The notes below the pieces were generated by a model. That model made no database searches. It had not been told where the DNA came from and saw nothing but the letters and a program-made list of their open reading frames with translations. A stretch of 64,000 bases of DNA from contig NZ_CP059599.1 of NCBI RefSeq assembly GCF_022369455.1, positions 1,020,409-1,084,408 on the forward strand, given 5' to 3'. Both the position numbers and the translations under genes were made by a program. Shown here piece after piece: positions 26,265 through 34,320 of the stretch. The DNA is from Campylobacter sp. RM5004. Lineage in GTDB: Bacteria; Campylobacterota; Campylobacteria; Campylobacterales; Campylobacteraceae. The first letter of the stretch is position 1, and each line of letters opens with the position of its first letter.

Positions 26265-27424
26265 CAAAATATTTATTATTTAAATACATTCGCTTTGATA
26301 AATCAATGCCTTTTATTATGATTACAAAGCTACTTGCTTTTGTTGGTGTTGCTCTTGGCGTTTGTGTTCTAATCATTTCTATGGCAGTAATGAACGGAAT
26401 GAATAAGAGCTTTATGGATAAATTACTTACTATGAACTACCCTATTACTTTATATCCAAGAAGTGTTTTAATAGATGAAGATTTAATAAACGAGCTTAGT
26501 AAAGATTATAAAATAAGCCCATTTATTCAAACACAAGCAGCGATTAGATTTAATTCTACTATGCATGGTGCTGTTGTATTTGGGGTTGATTTTGAAAAAG
26601 AAAAGCAAATTAATAAGATTTTAAATATTCCTAATTCCGAATTCAAATTCCAAGCAATTTTAGGCAATGGTCTTGCAAATAGATTAGGAGCTAATAAAAA
26701 CGATAAATTACACTTAATATTTACCGATTTAAGTGCTAATGCCTTTAGCATAAGTCCAAATATTAAGAGTTTTTATTTAGGTTCAACCTTTCATTCAGGC
26801 TTAAATGCTTATGATAATTCTTATGTTTATGTAGATATTAAAGACTTACAAAAAGTTTTAAAAAATACAGATATAACAGGTATTCATATAGATACAAATA
26901 ATCCAAAAGAAGATATTTCAAAACTAAAAGCAAAATATAATGATAGATATTTTTTCATAGGTTGGTGGGAGCAAAACGGAAATATCTTAAGCGCAATTGA
27001 TTTAGAGAAAAAAGCCTTATTTTTTATACTAATGATGATAGTAATAATTGCAAGTTTAAATATAATCACTTCTTTATTTATGATTGTTTTAAATAGAAGA
27101 AGTGAAATAGCCTTATTATTAGCCCTAGGTGCTAGCAAAAAAGAAGTAAAAAATGCCTTTTTTGCAATAGGTTGTTTTATAGGTTTTGTAGGCATTATCT
27201 TTGGCTGTTTATTAGGCTTTTTTGGACTTTGGATTTTAGATACATTTGATATTATTTCGCTTCCTGCTGATGTATATGGTAGTGCAAAATTACCTATAAA
27301 TCTTAGCTTAAGTGATTTTTTAACAATCACTTTTGGAGCTAGTATTATAGTAATGCTTTCATCTTTATATCCAGCGTATAAAGCTAGTAAAATAGATGTA
27401 TTAAAAACTTTAAGAAATGAATAA
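26261..27424 (+). CDS. lolC: LolC/LolE-family lipoprotein-releasing ABC transporter permease
   Basis: A 387-residue FtsX-type permease: one N-terminal helix (about 20-45), a large periplasmic MacB-like domain (about 46-250) and three C-terminal helices (about 250-275, 300-330 and 350-375). KYIRFDKSMPFIMITKLLAFVG and LNIITSLFMIVLNRRSEIALL are typical of LolC/E, which extracts outer-membrane lipoproteins from the inner membrane and delivers them to LolA. LolA itself is at 39645; LolD is not in the window. In C. jejuni I recall this gene next to secA and lolA; here it is about 13 kb away. A variant of the 18-base word is embedded at residues 124-131. Confidence 0.85.
   Translation: MTKYLLFKYIRFDKSMPFIMITKLLAFVGVALGVCVLIISMAVMNGMNKSFMDKLLTMNYPITLYPRSVLIDEDLINELSKDYKISPFIQTQAAIRFNSTMHGAVVFGVDFEKEKQINKILNIPNSEFKFQAILGNGLANRLGANKNDKLHLIFTDLSANAFSISPNIKSFYLGSTFHSGLNAYDNSYVYVDIKDLQKVLKNTDITGIHIDTNNPKEDISKLKAKYNDRYFFIGWWEQNGNILSAIDLEKKALFFILMMIVIIASLNIITSLFMIVLNRRSEIALLLALGASKKEVKNAFFAIGCFIGFVGIIFGCLLGFFGLWILDTFDIISLPADVYGSAKLPINLSLSDFLTITFGASIIVMLSSLYPAYKASKIDVLKTLRNE
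26633..26650 (-). repeat. 18-base word inside the lolC-like gene, one mismatch, antisense
   Basis: AATTCCGAATTCAAATTC on the coding strand, read PNSEFKF in the periplasmic domain; same TCGG variant as in uup at 15573. Confidence 0.65.
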
Positions 27425-27434
27425 AGGAGAAATT

Positions 27435-27824
27435 ATGCAAATTTTTAAAAAAGAAGAAATGAAAAAAATTATTGATTTTTTTACAGCGAATATTTATAGA
27501 TATTTTTATGATATAGATTTTGAGTTTTGCTTAGCTTTTATAAAAAGTCCTGATGAAGAACATAGAAAAGTAATTGCAAGTATTTTAAGAAAAACCGATT
27601 GTGTTTTTGAGCTAGAAAGCGGGATAATTATTTTATTTTCTGGTGCAAGCAAAGAAAATACTCAAAACATAAGCAATGAAATTTATAGTTTTTTAAATAC
27701 AAGGGCAAAAGAATGTGTGGCGTTTTATCCTTATGATGGTGATACTTATGAAGATTTAATGTTAAGACTTAATGCGCTTACCACAAAAAACTATAAAGTA
27801 AATATAATTGATGAATCAAAGTAA
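27435..27824 (+). CDS. hypothetical soluble protein, 129 residues
   Basis: A small cytosolic alpha/beta protein without signal peptide or membrane segment. The frame opens at 27417 but AAAGGAGAAATT stands directly before the ATG at 27435 (MQIFKKEEMKK), so I use that start. Text such as FEFCLAFIKSPDEEHRKVIA, CVFELESGIIILFSGASKE and LMLRLNALTTKNY faintly resembles a shortened nucleotide-cyclase-like (GGDEF) fold without its active-site motif; this is a weak impression. It overlaps the helicase gene by 14 bases and is probably cotranscribed with it. Confidence 0.6.
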   Translation: MQIFKKEEMKKIIDFFTANIYRYFYDIDFEFCLAFIKSPDEEHRKVIASILRKTDCVFELESGIIILFSGASKENTQNISNEIYSFLNTRAKECVAFYPYDGDTYEDLMLRLNALTTKNYKVNIIDESK

Positions 27825-29097
27825 GTATATAATTGACTTATTAAAACAAGGAAGAAATGTATTTTTAACCGGTGGTGCAGGAGTTGGCAAATCTTATACC
27901 ATAGATAAGATTATTAAAAGCAATGCTTTTAAGACAATAGTATTAGCTAGCACTGCACTTGCTGCTGTAAATATCGGCGGAGATACGGTTCATAGATTTT
28001 TTAAACTTCGCCTTGCAAGAAACATAAACGAGCTTAAAACTAGCAAAGATGACTTGCAAGAATTATATAAATCCTTATCAGGAATAGAATTAATCATCAT
28101 TGATGAAATATCTATGATAAGTAGCGATGTATTTGATATGATTTATTCAAGACTTTTTGGATTTAGCAATATTAGATTATTAATAGTTGGAGATTTTTAT
28201 CAGCTTGAGCCTGTTAAATCTGATGGCAATTATGCTTTTTGCTCAAAATACTGGCAAGAATGTAATTTCAAAGTAATTGAGCTAATTACTCAGCATAGAA
28301 TGGGCGATAAAGAATTTTATGAAAATCTAAGAAGCATTAGAATAGGAAATATTACAAATAATTGCATTGAATATTTTAAGCAATACAAAATAAAAGATGA
28401 TATAAATAACTATGATGATTATACGATAATTTGTGGCACAAACGAAGAAGCAAAAAATATCAATATAGCTAAGTTAAAAGCTATTAATAATAAAGAATAT
28501 TCTTTTAATGCTAGTGTTAAGAAAAATATAGAATTTGATGAAGAATTAGATAATGATTTTAAGCAATGGCTAAGAGCTCAACCTATTGAAGAAGAATTTG
28601 TTTTTAAAATAGGTGCTAAGGTTATTTTTACATATAATTTTGATAATTATTACAACGGAATGCAAGGTGAGATAATCGCCTATGATGAAAAAGAAAAAGA
28701 GTTGAAAATTAGGTCTAATCAATATATTTATTCAGTAAATCCTAGAGAGTTTTTATACTTTAGCGATCCAGAAATTGCAGCTAGTTTTAGAATAAATCCT
28801 AGCTTAATTGATAAAAAGCCTGATGCGATTTTAAAAGCCTTTCCCCTAAAACTTTCATATGCAATAACAATTCACAAAAGCCAAGGAATGAGTATTGATA
28901 AATTAATTTGTAAATGTGATAAAATATTTGCTCAAGGACAGCTTTATGTAGCATTATCAAGAAGCTCAAATCCAAGTAATTTTAAAATAATTTTCAATGG
29001 TAGCGAAAAATCATACGAAAATCTATTTAGAATTAAGGCTAAGGCTAATTTAGCAGTAAAGCAGTTTTATCAATTTTGCGATAAGGAACAAATATGA
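27811..29097 (+). CDS. Pif1-like superfamily 1B DNA helicase (Cj0945c-like)
   Basis: A 428-residue ATP-dependent helicase. Walker A is GGAGVGKS near residue 20-27; Walker B is IIIDEISMIS; motif III appears in GDFYQLEPV; GAKVIFTYN and the UvrD_C_2-like ending SYAITIHKSQGMSIDKL with YVALSRSS complete the Pif1/RecD2 set. Such enzymes unwind 5'-to-3' on G-quadruplex, R-loop or fork DNA. A TTG at 27808 directly precedes the ATG at 27811; I use the ATG. It overlaps both the small upstream gene and, by four bases, the FliL-like gene downstream. Confidence 0.88.
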   Translation: MNQSKYIIDLLKQGRNVFLTGGAGVGKSYTIDKIIKSNAFKTIVLASTALAAVNIGGDTVHRFFKLRLARNINELKTSKDDLQELYKSLSGIELIIIDEISMISSDVFDMIYSRLFGFSNIRLLIVGDFYQLEPVKSDGNYAFCSKYWQECNFKVIELITQHRMGDKEFYENLRSIRIGNITNNCIEYFKQYKIKDDINNYDDYTIICGTNEEAKNINIAKLKAINNKEYSFNASVKKNIEFDEELDNDFKQWLRAQPIEEEFVFKIGAKVIFTYNFDNYYNGMQGEIIAYDEKEKELKIRSNQYIYSVNPREFLYFSDPEIAASFRINPSLIDKKPDAILKAFPLKLSYAITIHKSQGMSIDKLICKCDKIFAQGQLYVALSRSSNPSNFKIIFNGSEKSYENLFRIKAKANLAVKQFYQFCDKEQI

Positions 29098-29465
29098 AAA
29101 AATTTGTTTTTAGTTTAGTAAGCGTTGTTGCTATGGCAGGAAGTATTGAAATAAGTAATTTTGAAACCGATTTATATTCTAAATCAAATGGCTTAAAGAA
29201 AATTAATTTAAGCATAAAAGTGATTGGCGATAATATAGCTAATGAAAAAGACTTCATACAAGATAGCTTAAATATGGTTATATCAAGTTATTATTATGAA
29301 GACTTATTTACAGAACTTGGTAAAGAAAATCTTAAAAAAACTATTATCAAATACGCAGGCAAAAAGTATTCAGTAAATATTGATGATATTTTAATAATGA
29401 ATCTAAAAAGCAAAGATAGTGCCGAAGCTATAAAAGAAATACTAAAAGACGCTAATTTACTTTAA
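29094..29465 (+). CDS. exported FliL-like protein (Cj0944c-like)
   Basis: A 123-residue protein with an N-terminal signal or anchor (MKKFVFSLVSVVAMAGS) and a body that resembles the periplasmic domain of the flagellar basal-body protein FliL: beta strands (NGLKKINLSIKVIGD), then FIQDSLNMVISSYYYEDLFTEL, a conserved-type LGKENLKKTI and a final strand. FliL supports stator function; this paralogue lacks the usual longer N-terminal cytoplasmic part. Cotranscription with a helicase gives no help with the function. The family link is inferred from pattern, not alignment. Confidence 0.5.
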   Translation: MKKFVFSLVSVVAMAGSIEISNFETDLYSKSNGLKKINLSIKVIGDNIANEKDFIQDSLNMVISSYYYEDLFTELGKENLKKTIIKYAGKKYSVNIDDILIMNLKSKDSAEAIKEILKDANLL

Positions 29466-29468
29466 TCA

Positions 29469-29530
29469 AATTCCTATTTCAAATTCCTTAGAATTTCAAT
29501 CAAAAAATCAAAGAATTTGAAATAGGAATT
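29469..29530. repeat. head-to-head pair of the 18-base word
   Basis: Exact reverse copy at 29469-29486 and exact direct copy at 29513-29530, beginning three bases after the stop of the FliL-like gene. The right half with its flank (ATTTCAATCAAAAAATCAAA) recurs at about 29757-29775. Confidence 0.9.
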
Positions 29531-29554
29531 TCAAATTGTATTTTTTTTAAAGTT

Positions 29555-29638
29555 TAGAATACTTTTTTATGGAAGTGGTAGGAAAACTTGATGGTAGTCT
29601 TTCTCACCCACTTCCGTAAGCTTTCCTCACCTTTTTTT
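29555..29638 (+). ncRNA. candidate small RNA with terminator, about 70 nt
   Basis: TAGAAT at 29555-29560 could be a -10 box. From about 29567 the transcript can fold in two competing ways: GGAAGTGG (29571-29578) with CCACTTCC (29608-29615), or GGTAGGAAAACTT (29577-29589) with AAGCTTTCCTCACC (29618-29631), the latter followed by seven T. The second is a good intrinsic terminator. Because the strands interleave, the two stems are either alternative or form a pseudoknot. No open reading frame is present. I cannot match it to a known RNA family. Confidence 0.4.
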
Positions 29639-29653
29639 CTATCACTACTATTT

Positions 29654-29757
29654 GGTAAAGACAAGTAAAATCTATAACCCACTTCGCAGTTCGATGGATT
29701 TTAACGCTATCTTTACGGATTTTAATGTAGTTTTGCCCCACAAAATTACATTAAAAT
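29654..29757. other. two further stable hairpins in the same gene-free gap
   Basis: GTAAAGA (29655-29661) pairs with TCTTTAC (29710-29716) and encloses AAAATCTAT/ATGGATTTT (29667-29675 with 29694-29702). Then 29719-29735 pairs with 29741-29757 over 17 pairs (one G-T) around the loop CCCCA. The gap 29466-29911 (446 bases) holds no gene on either strand; besides these and the repeats I see nothing in it. Confidence 0.55.
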
Positions 29758-29775
29758 TTCAAGCAAAAAATCAAA

Positions 29776-29793
29776 AAATTTGAAATAGGAATT
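29776..29793 (+). repeat. 18-base interspersed word, one mismatch
   Basis: AAATTTGAAATAGGAATT, with a left flank shared with the copy at 29513. Confidence 0.75.
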
Positions 29794-29886
29794 TCAGTAT
29801 AATTTTGCTCATATACATTGAAATTTAAAGAATTAAAAGTCTTATTTTAAGTAGTTTTATTATAAAAAATTGAAGAGATTGTATAA

Positions 29887-29906
29887 CCCTAGCCTTTTGG
29901 CTAGGG
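29887..29906. terminator. perfect terminator hairpin after the 1267-residue gene
   Basis: CCCTAGCC, TTTT, GGCTAGGG, six bases beyond the stop of the minus-strand gene ending at 29912. Confidence 0.8.
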
Positions 29907-29911
29907 CTTGT

Positions 29912-32900
29912 TTATTTTATAAACTCTATTGTAAATGTAGAGAATGAATCTAAATACTTATAAGCTGAATCTTTTATGTCAAATCTAATTGTATCTTTAA
30001 CATATTGATTATGCTTTAAGTTATTTGGTATTTCATATTTATTTCCAGCTAAACTTGAGCGAGAATAATCAGAAATTAAATTAAATGAACTTATTGCACT
30101 ATTATATAGTGTATTAAAGTTATTAATATAGTGTCCTTCTAATGGTTTAAAGCCTTTATTTTCAACATACTTTAATAAACCTGCATTACCTGATTCAATA
30201 TTATAACCATTTGCACTCTTGTTATTTACCCTAATGTCCTTAAAGAATAAACCAGTATAAGCAAATCTATAAGGTCTATCTAAGATATTATTTTTTGGCT
30301 CTTCACTACCACTTGTAAATGTGATTTTTGAATCAGCATTTGATATAACAAATTCCTTTTCTAAATTAGCTTTACCACTAGAAGTTTTTGGATAACCTAT
30401 CTTATACTCAAGCTTAGCAAAGTTTTTCGCATCAAAATCACCTTCACTGTAAGCGCTTAGCTTGTTTGTAATATCTAATGCTGCTAATTTATCATCAAAT
30501 TTTCTATTTAAACCTGAAAGCTCAAATTGGTTTTGGCTAATTACTTTAACATCTAAATCTGAAGTAGCATTAATAATAACTTTTTTAAGGTCTTTTGGCT
30601 CTTCTGCGTAGGTTATATTTAATTCTGCTTTTACGCTATCACTATCGTATTTCTTATAAAAATATGAACCATTATTTGTGTTAGCAATCTGTAAAGGTAT
30701 TCTTAATCTCTCATTATCTAAATCACTAAATGGAACATAATTAATAAAGTTAGTATTTGTAACACTAGCCTTAATATCATTACCTATTGTGTCTTTTTCT
30801 AAGCTAAAGCTTTGATTAGCTATAAATTTAACGCTAATTTCATTTCCTGGAGTTTGACAATTTATCTTACCATCTAACTCAATTTTATTAGCTTCATCTT
30901 TATAAAGCGCCCTATCATTATTATTACATAAACCATTTTTTAAATCTTCATGAGTGAATTTATTTTCAGCTAATAAAATCTTAGCATCTGTTACCATAGG
31001 GAAAATTGTCTTAATTGCAAAGTCACCTTTAGTCTTATCAAAATCTACAAACGAAGTTGTTGTATTAGTAACCTTATTTAATAAATTAGTATTTATATCT
31101 TCTAAATTAAATATTTTTACACCTTTTGTTGTATCAGCATAAGTCACTCTTAATTCCGCAATACCTATACCAAATTTATCATCTTTCATATTAGAAGTAA
31201 ATATTACATTATTATCTGTGTAATTACTATCTACTTTACCAGTATTCTTTTGAAATTCATCTTTTCCTGCAACTTTATACTCAATTTTTTCAGGTCTAAT
31301 TGTAAATTCATTTGAATATCTCTGACCTAAAATATTACAAGCTTCATCAATAGTATCATATTCAGCTACTTCATAACTTAATTTGTAATTTTGTCCAACT
31401 GAAAGTTTATCTAATTCTAAAACCATTTTATTTTCTAAAGGAAAATATCCTTGGCATTCACTATTTTTATCCAATAATTTACCATTTACTCCATAAACTT
31501 TAACTTTAAGTGGATTATTATTAGAGTCTAAAAATCTTATATATTGTCTATATAAAGTTGGTACATTAGCTTTTTTAATACCTAAGTAAATAGACTGATT
31601 ATTAGTTCTTGTATAAATTTGATTTGCAATTTCTACATTTGAAGCAATTCTATTACCATCAACAACTTTACCATTATTTACATTAGTATAAGCTGTTCCA
31701 AATGAAAGACCTGGCATTTGTCCATGGCCTAAAATAATTTTAACTTCACCTAATTGCTTTCCTTTGATTATTCTATTACTATCTTCTTCAAATAATGGTC
31801 TTTTGTAAATTCCATTATCATCTATTATTGTTTTGATCTTGAAAGTAATTTCATAAGTTTTACCATCTTCTATTTCTTTTTTAGAAATACCAACTAGCTT
31901 ATAAAACGCATTTTGATCAAACTTAAGACCTAAACCATTAATACCTTCTTGGATTTGAAGCTCTATTGGATCTGTGTTTTCAATATTTATAAGCTTACCA
32001 TCAACTGCACCATCTGAATCTGAAATTTGTCTTTTACTCATAGTAAACTGACTTAAATAGTATTTTGTCCCCGCATTTCTTACTGGAATACTATCACCAT
32101 GATTTTTTAGAGCAATATATACATTATCTAAATCATTTACTTTTAATGGCTTAGAAAGATTTCTATTGTCTTGATTTGCTATGTCAGTAATAAACAAACT
32201 ATCAGCATCAGCATAAAATTTAAGTTTTATATTGTTATAAATACCGCCCTCATTTCCGGTAGGATTATTATCGTAAAATGGAGAAGTATTATCAAAAGAT
32301 GGTCTTACATTTATGCTAAATTTAGTATTCTTACCTTCTTCAAAAATACCTTTCGTGTTATCAAAGCTCTTATGGATACTAAAAGTATATTTTTTTGGTT
32401 GAAATTCAGGAGCTCCACTATTAAATACAAAATCATTTAAATTCTGATAATCAAAATAAGATGCTCTAGAATATTCTGATTTAAATTGTTGTAAGTCATA
32501 GTTATAACACTTACTAGGTCCGCCTAAGTTACCACCTTCTCTATAATTTTCTGGATAATCTCTAAAATAATTGCTTGTAATTGGTCTTACTCTTGAATTT
32601 TTTAAGAATAAATATTCATAAATTTTATTTCTTAGCTCTTCATTATTGTCTAGATACTTGCTTCTATAATTTAAGAAATGCTCATAAACGTTACCCGCAC
32701 CTTGAGCACCGTTAAAAGTTCTTCCGTCAATTTGAATGATTTTATTGTTATCAGAATCTACTACCTTACCATCATGGCTACCCCAATCAAGCCAACCTAA
32801 ACCTTTAGACCAATTGTGTGCAGCATCATTTCCAACAATATATTTTGCAAAGTTTTCTACTTGCCACTCAACATCAGGTTGCTCTAAGAAATAAATAAGC

Positions 32901-33715
32901 GTTCTTGTATATGTCTTAGCTGCATTTGATTCTACTTCAATTCTTCCTGTTGTATCTGTTACAAACTCTTTATAATAATCTTGAATAATCTTCTTTTCTG
33001 TTCTAACATTAAATTTTGCTTCTACTTCAAAATTTTGAATATTATTTTTTCTTATCTGAATTATATCAGGTAAAGAATATGGAAAATATACAGGATAATC
33101 AACAATAGAACGCTTAATACCCTTTTCTCTATACAGTTTCACATCATCTAATTCTTGCTTTAAAACACCTTTACAATAATCACTTGGATTATTATTCAAA
33201 GTTTTTTCTACTAAATTTTGATAAAGTTTCACAAAATCATTTTTACCACAATCACCTCGTGCACTTTCAAAATATTTGCATATATCATATTTCCTTGCAT
33301 CAAAATGTTGAATTGAACATACTCTTAAGGCATCATATTTAGCTTTAAATTTATCTGATAGTAAATTAATTCTATGAAAGTCTTCAGAACGCTCAGCTAA
33401 AGGAACACCCCTTTGATTAATACATTGAACATAAAAATTATCGTGAGCTTTTCCAAGTCTTGTACATTTATCAAAAGAATTTCTACCTCTTTCATCACCA
33501 GTATTTGGATCATACGCTTTTAGACAACTATCAAAATTAGCAATATGATCTTGGCTATTTGGATTTCCAAGTTTAAACTGCCACCTAATTTTAGCGCACT
33601 GATTAAAGTTGCTATTTTTATTGTCTTTACAAGTAATGTCATCGTCTATATAGACACCACTTACATATGAAAAGGCTGATAATACAGCTAATGAAAACAC
33701 AATTTTCTTATTCAT
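29912..33715 (-). CDS. very large exported orphan protein, 1267 residues
   Basis: I do not recognise this protein. It has a signal peptide (MNKKIVFSLAVLSAFSYVSG) and no other membrane segment, so it is periplasmic, surface or secreted. I count 14 cysteines, nine of them in residues 29-181, giving a Cys-rich N-terminal domain; the rest is Asn/Asp/Lys-rich with many alternating hydrophobic strands and reads like a series of beta domains. WSKGLGWLDWGSHDGKVVD near 300 and FNGAQGAGNVYEHF near 340 look like the most enzyme-like or ligand-binding stretch. No autotransporter barrel, LPXTG or type-I secretion repeats are visible. AAGGAGAATA precedes the ATG, and TATAAT lies at 33751-33746. It is flanked by a terminator and a gene-free gap, so it is monocistronic and probably accessory. 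Confidence 0.75.
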   Translation of the reverse strand: MNKKIVFSLAVLSAFSYVSGVYIDDDITCKDNKNSNFNQCAKIRWQFKLGNPNSQDHIANFDSCLKAYDPNTGDERGRNSFDKCTRLGKAHDNFYVQCINQRGVPLAERSEDFHRINLLSDKFKAKYDALRVCSIQHFDARKYDICKYFESARGDCGKNDFVKLYQNLVEKTLNNNPSDYCKGVLKQELDDVKLYREKGIKRSIVDYPVYFPYSLPDIIQIRKNNIQNFEVEAKFNVRTEKKIIQDYYKEFVTDTTGRIEVESNAAKTYTRTLIYFLEQPDVEWQVENFAKYIVGNDAAHNWSKGLGWLDWGSHDGKVVDSDNNKIIQIDGRTFNGAQGAGNVYEHFLNYRSKYLDNNEELRNKIYEYLFLKNSRVRPITSNYFRDYPENYREGGNLGGPSKCYNYDLQQFKSEYSRASYFDYQNLNDFVFNSGAPEFQPKKYTFSIHKSFDNTKGIFEEGKNTKFSINVRPSFDNTSPFYDNNPTGNEGGIYNNIKLKFYADADSLFITDIANQDNRNLSKPLKVNDLDNVYIALKNHGDSIPVRNAGTKYYLSQFTMSKRQISDSDGAVDGKLINIENTDPIELQIQEGINGLGLKFDQNAFYKLVGISKKEIEDGKTYEITFKIKTIIDDNGIYKRPLFEEDSNRIIKGKQLGEVKIILGHGQMPGLSFGTAYTNVNNGKVVDGNRIASNVEIANQIYTRTNNQSIYLGIKKANVPTLYRQYIRFLDSNNNPLKVKVYGVNGKLLDKNSECQGYFPLENKMVLELDKLSVGQNYKLSYEVAEYDTIDEACNILGQRYSNEFTIRPEKIEYKVAGKDEFQKNTGKVDSNYTDNNVIFTSNMKDDKFGIGIAELRVTYADTTKGVKIFNLEDINTNLLNKVTNTTTSFVDFDKTKGDFAIKTIFPMVTDAKILLAENKFTHEDLKNGLCNNNDRALYKDEANKIELDGKINCQTPGNEISVKFIANQSFSLEKDTIGNDIKASVTNTNFINYVPFSDLDNERLRIPLQIANTNNGSYFYKKYDSDSVKAELNITYAEEPKDLKKVIINATSDLDVKVISQNQFELSGLNRKFDDKLAALDITNKLSAYSEGDFDAKNFAKLEYKIGYPKTSSGKANLEKEFVISNADSKITFTSGSEEPKNNILDRPYRFAYTGLFFKDIRVNNKSANGYNIESGNAGLLKYVENKGFKPLEGHYINNFNTLYNSAISSFNLISDYSRSSLAGNKYEIPNNLKHNQYVKDTIRFDIKDSAYKYLDSFSTFTIEFIK

Positions 33716-33745
33716 ATTATTCTCCTTAATTAATTAAAGTATTAA

Positions 33746-33751
33746 ATTATA
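33746..33751 (-). promoter_or_regulatory. -10 element for the 1267-residue gene
   Basis: TATAAT on the minus strand about 30 bases before the ATG at 33715, with AAGGAG between them. Confidence 0.45.
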
Positions 33752-33786
33752 AATTTATTCATTAAACAAATTTTCCCTTAAGGGCA

Positions 33787-34320
33787 TTATTTTGCCTTTG
33801 GCCTAAAGACTTTTGGAGCGTTTTCGCTTTCATTTATATAAGCTGCTTCAATTAAGTCTAGGCAATAAGGTATCGCAGGAAAGATTGGTTCAATACATTC
33901 ACGAATAGCTTTTGGCTTACCTGGAAGATTAATCACTAATGAATTACCCCTAATTCCAGCTAATTGACGGCTTAGAATTGCCGTTGGAACGATTTTAAGT
34001 GAGCTTGCACGCATTAATTCTCCAAAGCCTGGTAATTCACGCTCGATTGCCTTTCTTGTAGCTTCTGGGGTAACATCTCTAATAGCAGGACCTGTGCCAC
34101 CTGTTGTAAAGATTAAATCGCATTTAAACTCATCAGCCATTTTGATAATTTCATTTTTTATTAATTTTTCTTCATCAGGGATTAGCGAATATTTAAAATC
34201 TATTTCGTTTAATAAATATTCTTTCATAATTTTTCTAATCTCTTCTCCACTAATATCTTCATACACACCTGCACTTGCTCTATCTGAGCTAGTAATTATT
34301 CCAATTTTTACAATATCCAT
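33787..34320 (-). CDS. mogA: molybdopterin adenylyltransferase (MogA/MoaB family)
   Basis: A 177-residue cytosolic protein of molybdenum cofactor synthesis; MogA adenylates molybdopterin before Mo insertion. The signature is TTGGTGPAIRDVTPEAT followed by LPGFGELMRASS and GNSLVINLPGKPKAIREC. Length and text favour MogA over the shorter MoaB. It is the last gene of the six-gene minus-strand run from lolA; its ATG overlaps the stop of the FtsH-like gene (TAATG). Confidence 0.92.
   Translation of the reverse strand: MDIVKIGIITSSDRASAGVYEDISGEEIRKIMKEYLLNEIDFKYSLIPDEEKLIKNEIIKMADEFKCDLIFTTGGTGPAIRDVTPEATRKAIERELPGFGELMRASSLKIVPTAILSRQLAGIRGNSLVINLPGKPKAIRECIEPIFPAIPYCLDLIEAAYINESENAPKVFRPKAK

Noticed and set aside
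29683-29700. GCAGTTCGATGG as a tRNA T-arm
   Set aside because: TTCGA is in the right style, but no acceptor, D or anticodon arms can be folded around it, and it sits in the loop of another hairpin.
33775-33784. CCCTTAAGGG after mogA as a terminator
   Set aside because: A loop-less ten-base palindrome; the usable stem is too short to support the claim.
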